DNA of 64,000 nucleotides from Liolophura sinensis (GCF_032854445.1 NC_088297.1:18179127-18243126), one strand, 5' to 3'; shown: positions 9,620-20,633, counted from the stretch's first letter. Made by a program: numbers and translations. The notes: generated from the letters alone by a model not told the origin.

Positions 9620-11622
9620 TCACATTACAAAGTCCTGGTATTTCACCGGTAGAACACACTGACGCCCACTCCTGGTTCTTGTGGAACTGTCACGTGGTAC
9701 ACTTGGCTGTACTGATGCACGAGGGTTTTCTCGCTGGCTGACTACATTTGAATCCTGGCTGTTAGTTATTTCTGCATCTGGCAAATCCGAAGGCACTTCC
9801 ACCAGACTTGAATCTGTCTGTGGACATCCACTCTGATCATAACGTATGAACTTCCTGTTACGTCTAAACAAGTTTCCATGTTCGGATTCCACTATGTACG
9901 AGCGGTTTTCAATCTTAGCGACACAAGAGCCTTTTTCCCAGGGACCTTTAGAGTTGATTGGCTGTAATCGAACAGGGTCTCCAATTTGGAGTTCTGGAAG
10001 AGATTTAGCATGTCCATCATATGACGCTTTAGCTTTCTGTCGTTTCAACTGTATACTGCCATCAACACCTGTGACAACTTGTGGCGATAGTAGTCCTTCA
10101 GCTGTTGGAACAATTGACCTAGTTCTACGCGACATGAGCTTCTGAACTGGACTGTAACCATCTTCGCCAGGCGTGTTTCTCCATTCCAGTAGTGCTAGCT
10201 GTAAATCCTGATTGTCCCGTTTACACTTCTTCACAAGTTTCTTCGCTATCTTCACAGCTGATTCAGCCTTACCATTGCTTTGACTGTGGTGAGGGGAACT
10301 GGTGGAGTGTTTGAATTCCCACTGACGTAAAAAGTCCTGAAACGCAGTACTAATATACTGCGGTCCGTTGTCTGTGACCATGTCTGCAATACCATGCGTT
10401 GAGAAGTGAGCTTTGGTAGCGCAGATGACTGATGCTGCTGTTGTATCCTGAAGCTGATCCAACTCAAAATAATCACTATAGTAGTCAACTGTCACAAGAT
10501 AGTTTTCTCCATAAAGACTGAATAGATCTTGACCAACCTTAGTCCAAGGTACAGACGGTATTTTGTGAGTCATCAGTGGCTCTTTAGCCTGCTTGGCTAG
10601 AAAGTCACAGCATACTGTACACGATTTCACTTTATCCTTAATTTCTCCTGCCATTCCTGGCCAGTACAGAACATCTCTCGCTCTACGAATACAGGCATCT
10701 GGACCTAAGTGGCTTGAGTGTACTCGAGCGATCATCTGTGCCTTCATGGCTGTAGGTACAATAACTTTCATACCTTTGTACAAAACACCATCCTGAGCTG
10801 TAAGTTCATCACGGAAATTCCAGTATTCACGAATTGAAACTGGTACCTCATCTCGAGATTCTGGCCATCCTGTCATGACTGTAGTCATGAGAGTCTGTAA
10901 TGTTGCATCCGAGTTAGTGCATGACTTGATCTGCTGATGAGTGTCGGCTGACAATCTCATATGATCAAGTTGGTTGATCATGCTTGTGACGTCATCAAAT
11001 AACTGTTTCTGCTGTTTCATGTGAAAGATCTGAAAGTCTGGCATATCCTTTCCAGTAGAATAATTGCATGATTCGTGAGCTCTGCTCAGCATATCTGCAA
11101 TGTACATTTGTGTGCCAGGTAAGTACTTCACCTGTAAGTTGTACTTGCGCTGTAATCTCTTGGGCGCTGAATGAATTGGTTTCAGAAATATTGGGACCAG
11201 TGGCTTGTGGTCTGACTGCACTGATATCAGATCACGTCCATGCAGATACTGATCGAATCGTACACATGCAAACAGTATCGCCAAGCACTCCTTCTCTATT
11301 TGTGCATAGCGACGTTCAGCAGGGGTAAGGGATCTGGAGGCGAATGCTACAGGCTGTCCATTCTGTAACAATGTAGCACCTAGTCTTGTTTCTGATGCAT
11401 CACACTGAATAGTAGCTTGACTGTGGTGCAGAGCTAATCAGCTCTTTTACTTTTACAAATGCATTTGATTGTTCTGACTCCCAAACAAAGATTGCTTGCT
11501 TCTCTAAGTCTTCGGAGTGGTTCACACACATCAGATAATCTAGGCAGGAATCTCGACAAATGGTTCACACAACCTAGCAGGCGCTGAACTGCTTTCTTGT
11601 CCTCTGGAGCTGGCATCTTCAA
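9620..11622 (-). pseudogene. gypsy pol, RNase H and integrase part
   Basis: A 583-residue open frame (9620-11371) plus a preceding shifted piece (11434-11622). The piece carries the thumb/connection motif 'QRLLGCVNHLSRFLPRLSD'. The main frame starts inside RNase H ('FASRSLTPAERRYAQIEKE', 'SDHKPL'). The integrase follows, with the zinc-binding H-H-C-C set ('HSSHLG' then 'SCTVCCDF'), core 'GQDLF', 'MVTDNGPQY' and 'HSQSNGKAES' giving the D, D and E residues, and a basic C-terminal domain with 'IGDPVRLQP'. Integrase joins the reverse-transcribed DNA to the chromosome. Two frameshifts, near 11630 and 11400, break the polyprotein; the integrase portion itself is uninterrupted. Confidence 0.85.
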
Positions 11623-13167
11623 AATTGCTGATATTTTTGATCAGGCTTTAATCCCTCACTGGTCAACACTTGACCCATGCATGGTAGTTCTTCCTGTCTG
11701 AGTCTGAACTTCTTCTTATTAAACTTCAGATTCTGTTCGCGAGCTCTTTGTAGAAGTTTTATGAGATTCTTATCATGATCCTGATTTGCGCTTTCAACAC
11801 TATCCCCACATCCATGGCATAGTATGTCGTCTACAACAACATCAACGCCATCGAGACCATTCAGAGCTTCAATCTGTCTACGCTGAAACTCTTCTGGAGG
11901 ACTACTTATACCTTGAGGCATTCTCAGGTACCTATATCTTCCAAAAGGTGTCCAAAATGTTGTGAGATAAGAACTTTCTTCATCTAGTTTCACCTGAAAG
12001 AAGCCATCTTTAGCATCAAGAAAAGTGAAAACTTTCGCTTTAGAGAGCTTTGGCAATATCTCATCTACTGTTGGCATTTGGTACTTTGGTCTCTTTATTG
12101 CTTTGTTCAAGTCTCTAGGATCTATGCACATTCTGAGTTTATCTGGCTTGTAGACTGCGACTAAACTGCTTATCCAATCAGTTGGAGTTGAAACCTTTGT
12201 GATTATACCCTGTCTTTCCATTTCATCTATTTTATTTTTCAAGGGCATTTTGAGATGTTCTGGGATGCGTCGAGGTGCATGTTGTACTGGATGTACTGCC
12301 GGATCTGTTTCAATGTGATATTCACCTGGTAGGCAACCTAATCCAGTGAATACATCATCATAAGATTGGAAAATTTCATCCTTTGTGAGGGGTGTGTGTG
12401 TACTGGCTTTTTGATTCATATAGACTGCTTTATCAGTACACAAATTTATCCATCCATTCTGTACACATGTCATTCCATCTATGATAGGCCAAGGAGCATT
12501 AGCAATAATGTCAAATGTAATGTTACGCTTTGGTCCGGCATTAAGACTTATGCATAATTTGTATGTTCCTAGTGGTGTTATCGTACTACCATCATACAAC
12601 TTAATTTTGCCTTTTGGTTTGTCTAGTTTTACTTTGCGGTGGTGCACAATTTTCAGCAAATCTTTGTGTGACATAGCACTACATGTGGCACCTGAATCTA
12701 GCTGAACTTTCATTGTGCATGGGTAATCTGTGTGAAATGTCATTGGAACCATGAAACCTGAGTGTTTGTTCATATCGGTCACATCTGTGACTGCACCTAT
12801 AGTCTGTATAGCAAACAACAGATCGTCAGAATCGCTGTCTGTCTCATCATAGTGAGCACTGGCTTCATGCAATTTCTTCCTTGAGTAGGTCTTTAACTTA
12901 CAAACAGAAGAAAAACGGTGCAATTTTCCACATTTCTCACAGGTCATGCCATAAGCTGGGCAATTATCTTTGCCTTTGACATGATTTTGACCACAATAGC
13001 GGCAGACAATGTGTGCTGTGTGCTTGTTTGAACCTGATGAGTTTGTGTTCTTCGTGTGTGTCTTGTGATCTGGTTTCTTGTTCCGAGTTCTCTCCTTTCT
13101 GGGTTGCTTAGATGTTGCATGCACCATACTTTGTGGATCACTAACAGTTGTTGTTGCACTGCGTAGT
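11619..13167 (-). pseudogene. gypsy pol, nucleocapsid, protease and reverse transcriptase part
   Basis: Open from just after the gag stop (13170-13172) to 11619, in the same frame as gag. It carries knuckle-like cysteines ('CRYCGQNH...', 'CEKCGKLHRFSSVC'), the aspartic protease site 'LDSGATCS', and the reverse transcriptase with 'RMCIDPRDLNKAI', 'FTFLDAKDGFFQV', 'RYLRMPQGISSPPEEFQR' and the catalytic 'VVVDDILCHG' (the V-x-D-D form). The frame ends prematurely after 'GLKPD', where a single-base shift moves to the next piece. Reverse transcriptase copies the element RNA into DNA in cytoplasmic particles. Confidence 0.85.
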
Positions 13168-13169
13168 TG

Positions 13170-13706
13170 TTATTTGTGAGCTTTTGACAATTCACATGCA
13201 CGTAAAGCCTCAATGCAACGATTTAAGTCTGGAACTGGCCGTTCTCGAAGTAATCTATCTCTAGTTGAGCTATCATGAGTACCCATCACTAACCTGTCTC
13301 TAATCAAACTCTCACACAATGTCTCAAATTCACAGGTTTCTGCTAACTGTCTCCGTCTAACCACATATTGATCAACGGACTCTTGATCAGTCTGATTTGC
13401 ATAACCAAATTTCACTCGTTCGAACAGTAAATGTTTCTGTGGCATAAAATGATCTCCAAGTGCCTTTAGAATACGACCTGGCACTTGTTTATCTTCATTT
13501 GACAATGTCACTAAACTGTTCATCACTTTTACGCATCCCATACCCATCACACTGCATAGAATTGCGGCTTGAACTGATTCATCCTTCTCAGTGAGTTCAG
13601 CAGCTTTGGCATAATAGCCCCACGATGCTCTAAAATTCTCCCAGTTGTCCGAGACATCGCCTTTCACAGACATCGGCTGTGGCGCTGGTATCTGATACGT
13701 AGCCAT
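13170..13706 (-). CDS. gypsy gag (capsid) protein
   Basis: About 178 residues from the ATG at 13706 ('MATYQIPAPQPMSVKG...') to TAA at 13170-13172. That ATG is preferred over upstream alternatives because the sequence after it matches the usual start of K02A2.6-like gag proteins ('DVSDNWENFRASWGYYAKA'). It is helical and charged, with a capsid-like 'QTDQESVDQYVVRRRQLAETCEF' region and 'LIRDRLVMGTHD', typical of the retrotransposon gag core. The stop is in frame with pol and is followed by CAA CTA, the nucleotide context associated with stop-codon readthrough. Whether this is a working gag-pol switch or a simple mutation cannot be decided here. Confidence 0.75.
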   Translation of the reverse strand: MATYQIPAPQPMSVKGDVSDNWENFRASWGYYAKAAELTEKDESVQAAILCSVMGMGCVKVMNSLVTLSNEDKQVPGRILKALGDHFMPQKHLLFERVKFGYANQTDQESVDQYVVRRRQLAETCEFETLCESLIRDRLVMGTHDSSTRDRLLRERPVPDLNRCIEALRACELSKAHK

Positions 13707-14011
13707 TTCCTTGATGGTCCTTTCACGCGTAAATTGTAATTCACAGAGTCTGTAAACGCTTGAATTCACCGTAAAAGTTCTCAAAGTATTATTGGTAATA
13801 TTCTTTCTCTCACCAAAATGACAAATACACGTCGTATGTCAAGCGAAACGTTCATCAAGGAAGCTTCCGGTGTCGAAACCCAACATGGCGGCATCCACTG
13901 TAAACAGCGTTGCATGTGGTTCACTGGGCGATCGCATGAAATTCAATAACAATGCCAAATAGCTCGGTCCTGTGAGCTGCGATGAATTTCTGCCATATGC
14001 TACAATCAGTC

Positions 14012-14029
14012 ACTTCACTTCTAACACCA
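14012..14029 (-). other. Primer-binding site of the gypsy element
   Basis: On the minus strand the sequence right after the 5' LTR is TGGTGTTAGAAGTGAAGT. It starts with TGG, complementary to the CCA end of a tRNA, as required for minus-strand priming. The tRNA species was not identified. Confidence 0.6.
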
Positions 14030-14189
14030 TGTTTAGGTCTGCGGGCTTAGCATATCGACATACAACCGACGACCGAATACTGCAACACATACGACTTTAA
14101 TTGACTCGTGTACTCGCTACTACATCAAGTGCGCTTGGGTCACAATGAAATTGTGGATCTAGATCATGTACATCGACATATCCATAACA
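14030..14189 (-). repeat. 5' LTR of the gypsy element
   Basis: 160 bp, matching 9212-9371 except at about five positions. The target duplication AGCTA follows at 14190-14194. The element promoter should lie here; no clear TATA box stands out. Confidence 0.92.
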
Positions 14190-14194
14190 AGCTA

Positions 14195-15020
14195 TTCCCA
14201 AACTTTGGGAACTACTAAGAGACCAGTTTTCGTTACATGGAACAGGATGCGAACCGCTAATGTTTCCCCCCTTATATAACATATTCTGTCCTCGAAAACA
14301 TTAACATACTGATGTTTTCTGTTCTGCCGACGTTGTTCTACATATATATCGGTATTAACAGGAGTAATTAAGCTTTTAAGCCTGAAAAAAATACATTATT
14401 GTCACAACTTGGCAACACAGATGGCGCCACCTATCCCGCTATTTATTTGAACGATCTCAAATATGCTAAAAGTAAACGTTATACAGTCTCAATGAGGTGG
14501 AGTAACACAGAGCTGACAGGCCATCGTGATCGCCTGTCGTCTGTTTGTCTTCATAATATGTTTAAGCTGTGTATGAGAATTCTTGGAAGATTGTTACGGT
14601 ATTGAAAACAGCAACAGAAAACAGACTCAGTGACTCAATATTACAATGTAAACAATGCTTTATATATATAAAATGAGACGTACAGTTTTACAGACAGTTC
14701 AACAACAACAACAAAAAAACATACACATCAGTATTACTGGTCTTTAAAAGTTTCCAGTTCACCTTTGCATCCCAAGGAACGTATTCCAGGAGATCCAACG
14801 TAAAGACCATGGGATAAACACACAATTCACACAAGTCACAAATTGTCCCAGTCAGGTACTTCGCTGCACACCCTAAGCGCAAATGGCTCTGTATCCACAA
14901 CATCTCTGCTAAATGAAAAACCATTCCACACAGAGATAGCCTATAGCGTATCCTGTACGTGCCCAATGGCATATAGGTAATAGCCTTTCTTTAGGCGGTA
15001 TAGAGACCTGAACATTATCA
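14195..15020. other. Non-coding stretch, nothing recognised
   Basis: No supportable gene. A 94-residue minus-strand frame at 14688-14972 has an ordinary amino-acid composition but no recognisable family and no splice context. Confidence 0.45.
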
Positions 15021-15027
15021 ACACAAA

Positions 15028-15103
15028 GTGGGCGTTTTGCCTCAGGTGTTGAGGCAAAACGCCCACAAGCTGGGGCAAAATGCCCAAGGTGGGCGTTTTA
15101 CCC
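15028..15103. repeat. Left subterminal motif cluster of the pogo-like element
   Basis: GTGGGCGTTTTGCCTCA (15028-15044) and its exact reverse complement (15050-15066) form a perfect 17-bp inverted repeat with a 5-base loop. TGGGGCAAAATGCCCA (15071-15086) and GTGGGCGTTTTACCC (15089-15103) follow. Similar motifs lie on the far side of the transposase gene at 17886-17966 and 18287-18330. They are plausible transposase-binding sites. Confidence 0.7.
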
Positions 15104-15329
15104 TTCAACACCCCAGAGTGGAATAATCATTCATCATAAGCATACCACTCTTGTCGGATACAATACCAGTATTTTTGCTTTATTCAGAAATCCTCAGGCA
15201 TTACAGGAAATTGTATCTAATGGCGGTCTTGTAATGACAAAACAAAAAGTACATTCAGTTCATCCAAAAAAACCCCAAAAACTTGTTGAATCGACTGAAA
15301 ACATTCTGGTTAAATTGGCTGAATCTCGT

Positions 15330-15787
15330 TTAATCACTTGAATCTTCTGAATCCTGGTCAGATTCACAGTTCGGACATAAAAACACCTTTTCCCCGTTTG
15401 TACATTCTTCATGAGCCCATTGCAGACATGTTACACACCTCACCCAAATTTCCCTTGATTTGGAATTAGAGAAAGGCTCCCCACAAATCAAACAAGGCCA
15501 TACTTCGTCTTCGTCGCTGCTGTCTTCACAGGCGTCCTTTGTCTTTTCCACAGTCCCTTTTCCCTTCACATTTCCCTTGCCATTCTTCTTTCCTGAGCTA
15601 TTGACGGCAGCTCTCCTACCCCTCTTACCCTTGCCATCTTTTGAAGATTGTTTCTCTTCCAGCATTGCCTTGTACGGAGATGAGGTTAACAGTGCCGCAC
15701 CTTCAGCTTTCCTCTTCCTTGCTCACGAGGTTGCTAGCTTTGGAGTCGGTGACAAGTTTCGAATTAAGTTCTGCAGTGCTGTTGAGC
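15330..15787 (-). pseudogene. pogo-type transposase gene, exon 2 (PHD-like finger)
   Basis: On the minus strand this exon starts after 'tttgtttatttcag'. It encodes 'LSPTPKLATS', an in-frame TGA (15723-15725), then 'KRKAEGAALLTSSPYKAMLEE', a lysine-rich linker and an acidic 'DSSDEDEVWPCLICGEPF' leading into a finger with CxxC, CxxC, HxxC, CxxC spacing ('WVRCVTCLQWAHEEC', 'FLCPNC'). The 'SP..K...LTSSP.K..L' phrase and C-terminal PHD-like finger are common in animal pogo/jerky-type transposases. PHD fingers usually bind histone tails. The single TGA would truncate the protein before the finger; otherwise the exon is well kept. Confidence 0.7.
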
Positions 15788-15956
15788 CTGAAATAAACAA
15801 AGGCGCCCATTCACTCTCAAGACAACAATATAACTTTCAACAATATATGAACCAGACAAATTAAGTATAGTTTAGAGTAGAAGACTCCCTGTATGTTGCA
15901 AAACACAGTCATTTAGCAGGCCTACAGACTTAGTACAAAATACGCTGTCATAGAGG

Positions 15957-17537
15957 TTAATTACCAGGTACATCTTGAGTGCTGGGGCCTGGTACAGATG
16001 GTGGTGGTAACTGTGTAGCTTCTTCACTCGAAGAACCAGAAGTTTCTTCCTCGCCGATGGCCGCGCTCGGCTGTTTTTCGGTAGAACGGACAGTCCCTGT
16101 CAATTCTGTAATGGGTGTATCCTGTCCATTAGCTGTCTCTCTCTGGGGTTCAGGTTCATCTGTCACTGCAGCTGCGGCGAACTCACTATCTGGAAATATG
16201 TTCTCATCAAAAGGCCATATTCCGCAACATGCGAACCCCCCAACAGCCTTTTCAGGTGTTGCCGACTTCAGGTAAGCCTTGCCAAATATAGCAGCCATTT
16301 CGAAGAATGAAATTCGCTTCCCAGGGTTGGCAACCATCCACGAGTCACATGCTGCATTATACCCACTCTTGAGGGATTTGAAGTACGTCCTGTCTAACGG
16401 CTGCATCTTGTGTGTACTGTGGGGTGGCAGAGTTAGAAGATACAAGCCATGCTCCCGTGCGTAGGTAACTGCCGCCAGTGTTTTGTGACTGTGGTGACCA
16501 CCAAGAATAATTATTTGCTTAACATCTTTTGAAGCATTTGTAAAGTTCACAAAATGCTCCAACCACCTGAGAAAAAGTTCTGCGTCAGTCCACCCATTTG
16601 GGCTTGCATAACCGACTGCTTGCGGAGGTGCGCCGGCCATCAACGCATCGACCATCCTCTTTTGGGGGAAAATAAGCATAGGGGGTACATACATGCCTGC
16701 AGCATTCATTCCACAAATCACAGTCACCGTCTTGCCACGCTCTCCACTTGTCATCCGGCTCACCTGTTTCACGCCCTTGGTGGCAAGAATTTTCCCTGGC
16801 TTATGTACGCTTGTTATCCCAGTCTCATCCATATTCCAAACACGGGCAGGTGTAAATTCCTCAGATTGAAGCAACTCCTTGTACACACCGAAAAACTGTT
16901 GATTAAAATTTGCTTAACATCTGCTTGAAGCAACTCCTTGTACACACCGAAAAACTGTTGATTAAAATTTGCTTAACATCTTTTGAAGCATTTGTAAAGT
17001 TCACAAAATGCTCCATTTTGTAAATTCCTCAGATTGAAGCAACTCCTTGTACACACCGAAAAACTGTTGAACTTTAGGTTTGTTGAACCCAACCGCCCTG
17101 GAGAGATTAGTTCCTTGAGGTTCTCTAATGCTCAAATTTTGATGGCGAGTGAGAAATCCTGAAAGCCAGTCCTTCCCAGCCATTTTGCGATCATGACTGA
17201 ATGGGTGTTGCAATCCAACTGCCTCAGCCAGCTCGTAGGCGAGTCTTCTAACGTCTTGTGTGGTCAGTCCGTAGAGAGACTTTTCCATATACTGAATGTG
17301 GTCATTTAGTTCTTTCTCGAGATTTTCTGTGAGGATAACACGATGTCTACCAAGACGTGAAACACCCGGATTGGCCACCAGTCGATCCCTGTGGCGTCTT
17401 ATGATCCTACGGGGAATATCAAATTCCTTCGACGCTCGCAGGAGTGGCATACCCCCTTTCACTGCTTCCAAAGCCAAAGTAAGTTGTTGGTTCCCGTATT
17501 GTCCCCTAGTGGATTTACGTTTGTATTTCCTCACCAT
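15957..17537 (-). pseudogene. pogo/Tigger-type transposase gene, exon 1
   Basis: Reads from ATG at 17537 ('MVRKYKRKSTRGQYG') through a psq-type helix-turn-helix ('ALEAVKGGMPLLRASKEFDIPRRIIRRH'), a CENP-B/Tc5-type DNA-binding region ('LTTQDVRRLAYELAEAVG', 'GKDWLSGFLTRH') and a DDE_1 core ('ARVWNMDETGI', 'TVTVICGMNAAG', 'IIILGGHHSHK', 'LPPHSTHKMQPLDRTYFKSLK'). The second catalytic position, normally D in 'LLD/ILDGHxSH', is G here. A local duplication at 16866-17045 splits the frame into two. The gene ends in a Ser/Glu-rich tail before a GTAATT donor at 15959, leading to the PHD-like exon. Such enzymes move TA-flanked DNA transposons. Confidence 0.8.
16866..17045 (-). repeat. Local duplication inside the pogo transposase
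   Basis: The sequence 'ttgaagcaactccttgtaca' occurs at 16866, 16925 and 17034. Between the last two is a copy (about 16967-17014) of a 48-bp segment whose original is at 16513-16560 in the catalytic core ('tttgcttaacatcttttgaa...'). It breaks the reading frame. It may be a template-switch mutation or an assembly error. Confidence 0.85.
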
Positions 17538-17885
17538 AGTGAAATCTGAAACAAGCGTGAGAAAATATTTTCCCATTATAAGCCGTATCACACATCCCAA
17601 AATATATGTTATATATATACACGTATACCATAGATAGATTTTATTAGACGGAAAAGATGCCTTTGATACCATTTCATCAAATTCAAAACAGTTTAGGCTT
17701 TTTTACCAATCCTTGCAAACTAGCTGCCCCGTTTTATCACAAATGTCATCCAACCTTAGAAATTTGTAAATATGTACATAGATGTATATCCCTAGGTAGT
17801 GGTTATACATTACAAACTACTGGTATTTACTACACATATTATTTGCGCTAACGTTAAAAACTTATTTAACTGGGAATACTGTTGA

Positions 17886-17966
17886 TGGGGCAAAACGCAC
17901 ATGCACTGGGGTAAAACGCACACAGTGGGCGTTTTAGCCCCAGACACGCATGGGCGTTTTGCCCCA
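17886..17966. repeat. Right subterminal motif cluster of the pogo-like element
   Basis: Four motifs in 80 bp: TGGGGCAAAACGCAC (17886), TGGGGTAAAACGCAC (17907), GTGGGCGTTTTAGCCCCA (17925) and TGGGCGTTTTGCCCCA (17951), the first two inverted relative to the last two. They match the cluster at 15028-15103. Confidence 0.7.
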
Positions 17967-18284
17967 GCCACGTGGTTCAACATTTTTTTCAATTGCGCAA
18001 GGCCAGTCGGATATTTCTTGCTGTGGAGCAGCTGCGTACGAAGCATAATTACAAAGGTTTGTTGCACACCAAGTGTCTTGTTAATTGGACTTTTCCTTCA
18101 GTCTGTATCTCGTAATATATCATGCTATGTTTTTACAAAAAATGTGTCAATTTTCACACTCACCGTGACGAAGGAAAACTACGCCGCCTTCAAACCTGCC
18201 GCTCCATGAGACTTTCAGCCTTGACGACCTCACTTGACCTAAGCAGTTCGCGGGCTGGAGGATGACGTCATTACTTCCAAATGT

Positions 18285-18335
18285 GGGGTGGGCTTTTTGC
18301 CTCGCCTGGGCTTCTTGCCCCGCCCTACCCCACAG
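18285..18335. repeat. Outlying diverged copies of the subterminal motif
   Basis: 'gtgggctttttgcctcgcct' followed by 'gggcttcttgccccgcccta' resembles the GGGCGTTTTGCCCC motif with substitutions. It may mark the true right end of the element or a separate relic. Confidence 0.4.
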
Positions 18336-18339
18336 GTTA

Positions 18340-19990
18340 CACAGAACTGGAACAGTCAAGCCTTTGAATGACGTCACACCCGCAGAGTACAACACAGGGT
18401 AAATCCAGGCATGGAGGTATAATCCACTTTAGAACAGTCACAGCTCCCGCAGAAACTCACAAACGAGCCGTTCAGAGACGTAGAGTAATGTCACCTTGTG
18501 GCAGAACGAACGTCCTTTGCAAAACTGAAAACTTCAGATTAGAGTCCGTGACGACCTTGTCGGTCAGGTGAGGTCAGCGTGTTAAACAAATTACACAGTC
18601 AACACTGTATAATCATAATAAAGATCCGAACACCAATAAACGTGACTTCCGCAGAAATTCACATAAACCAGACATCAGTACAACTGTGGTACACAAACGG
18701 TGCCGGCATAGAAATCTGTCCTCCCAAACGAAACTGGCATCACCAGCTCATATCAATATAATGGACTCGATACGAGAGCGTCGCACACTCTCCTGGCTCC
18801 CAGTGGATGCAGCAAAAATACCTCCTCTCTGCACAGAAAACACGGCTTATATACGTTCCAGGTGGATTCAACTATTCTTAAACACAGAATTAACAGCCAA
18901 TGAAATAAACGAAGCATTGAACAAGGTGCTTTCGATCCGGTCCACGCTGTACACATATAACAGGGCCTGTTATGTTTTCACAAAGGTCCGCAGACTAACA
19001 GTACATGAAAACGTTAAATAGTCATACATAACAAGATGTAATACAGTAACTCTGTGACAAACATCATATCCTTACATGGGCAAGGTGTACAACACTGCTG
19101 AAGGAGTGCCTAGCAGCGCACCTCTCTGTTGGGACCAACATCAGAGGTCTGCACCACGGTAGCCTAACAAACATGACACCAGTGGGCAGATTCCGGTGTT
19201 GAAGCCGCGTATTGCGGTAGTACACCAGTCAGTTACCAAAACTAGACCAGCATCGTTTCAGATTCCGCGGGAACAAATTTAGCTACCAGTATGAAATACT
19301 TAATACCCCTGAACCGGGCCAATTGTGGAAAATCATTCCTTCGCTGCCTCGATCAGATCTCTGTTATTAAAACCTTTACGTGGAATTACTTCAGTCTTGT
19401 GGCACTTACATAACTTACATGCATTAGCCTGATGTTGTGCTGAGATCATGACTTATTCGTTTAACTGACAACGTTTTTACAATATCTATGAAAGCAAATT
19501 ATCGTTAGCTATCTCGGGCCAGTTATCAGCCCCTGGCAGAATAATACGTTTACAACTTCCGCAACGGACAGCCAAAGATTTAAAGATAATGTGCTTGCGC
19601 AAAGTCGGCCCAGTTCTGGACGAGTCCAGACAGTGTATTCCGCGACGAGGAATGGTGGAATATACCACCCAGCTCATTGTCGCCTGCTTCTGAAAACTCT
19701 GGTAAGATCCATCAAAATTCTTTCTGAAAATATTTGCCTGAAATGGTTTAGACGTTCATTCTTTCAGAGAATTTTGGTGTATTTTAACTTCCATAACACT
19801 GTCAACCAACCTCCCTCCGTTATTTTGGCGTTTACACGTAAAGAGCACAGCGGATAGACACGAATTTTACAACTGTACAACAACAACAACATGTTTTATA
19901 GTTAATAGTACAGTACAAATAGTATGTCGTATTGGACTAAACGAAGGCGAATTCACAGCCAAGTAAACAAACACCTCACAAACATCACAT
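18340..19990. other. Non-coding stretch with a TATA-like site
   Basis: No coding region recognised. On the minus strand 'cgtatataagccgtg' at about 18841-18855 is a good TATA-box match, followed by GC-balanced sequence that could be a 5' leader or part of an unrecognised solo LTR; no partner feature confirms this. Fragments of the GGACCA/GGCCCA repeat occur at about 19245-19330 and 19600-19625. Confidence 0.35.
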
Positions 19991-20633
19991 TTTCACCCCC
20001 AGTGGGGTTTCCAGGGTGAAAAGGACCTCAGCCCTCTAGGCATGCTTGTAAAAGTCGACTCACCTAAAGCTCTCCTGTGTGAGCCCGGTGAATATAATAG
20101 GCTCACATCTTCCCGGTTGTGTGAGAGGCAACCGGGGACGACCTGTTTGCCGTGGGTTGCGACCCGTAATCTCCGAGGACGGGATCCTGGTGGCTGAGGG
20201 CGTTTTGGTCTTGCGGGATCCTCACGCCCAACACGCCACTTTGGCCCTTACTTAGAGAGAGACAGGGGGTGGGATGGGCCCGGTCCCATCAATCAGATGG
20301 TCGCGTCAAGCCCTACACTTGATCCAGTTTGGTATTCTTTCACGTATTGTGATGTAAAGCTGGGTTAACACCAGATGCTCTCGGGTCAATCGAGTAGATT
20401 GGGTTTAATCTTGTTGGTGTAACTAAATCTGTTCGCGTATATCTTGCGTGGATTCCCTGTTTCTGTTCTCTGCTGGTCATCCGCAGAGGTAGATTCGCCC
20501 TTGTTGGCACTCCGTGGCGGGTGGACACGCGTGTTCTCTTCACTTGCAGCATTCAGCTGATTATCGTTTGAGGCCTCTACTGCTAAAAAAAAACAGTAGA
20601 AAGTTATGCTGGAACTCTGAAACAAGTCAAAAA

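Larger units (their letters stand above)
9212..14189 (-). mobile_element. Near-complete Ty3/gypsy LTR retrotransposon
   Basis: A 4,978-bp element on the minus strand. Terminal 160-bp direct repeats start TGTTTAGG and end CCATAACA (5'-TG...CA-3') and differ at five positions by eye, about 97% identity. The 5-bp sequence AGCTA flanks both ends (9207-9211 and 14190-14194) as a target-site duplication. Internal order is gag, nucleocapsid knuckle, aspartic protease, reverse transcriptase, RNase H, integrase, which is the Ty3/gypsy order. A primer-binding site beginning TGG abuts the 5' LTR and a purine tract abuts the 3' LTR. One in-frame stop separates gag from pol and two frameshifts interrupt pol, so the copy looks recently inserted but damaged. 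The protein style resembles the widespread K02A2.6-like gypsy group; no env-like frame is seen. Confidence 0.92.

Noticed and set aside
14688-14972. 94-residue minus-strand frame
   Set aside because: No recognisable domain, no splice context and no conserved partner in the window.
15028-15103. CRISPR-like array or bacterial terminator hairpin
   Set aside because: Spacing is irregular, copies are in both orientations and the setting is eukaryotic; transposon subterminal motifs are a better explanation.
18841-18855. TATA-like site as a definite promoter
   Set aside because: A single TATATAAG match without a coding region or element ends is not enough; noted only within the non-coding stretch.
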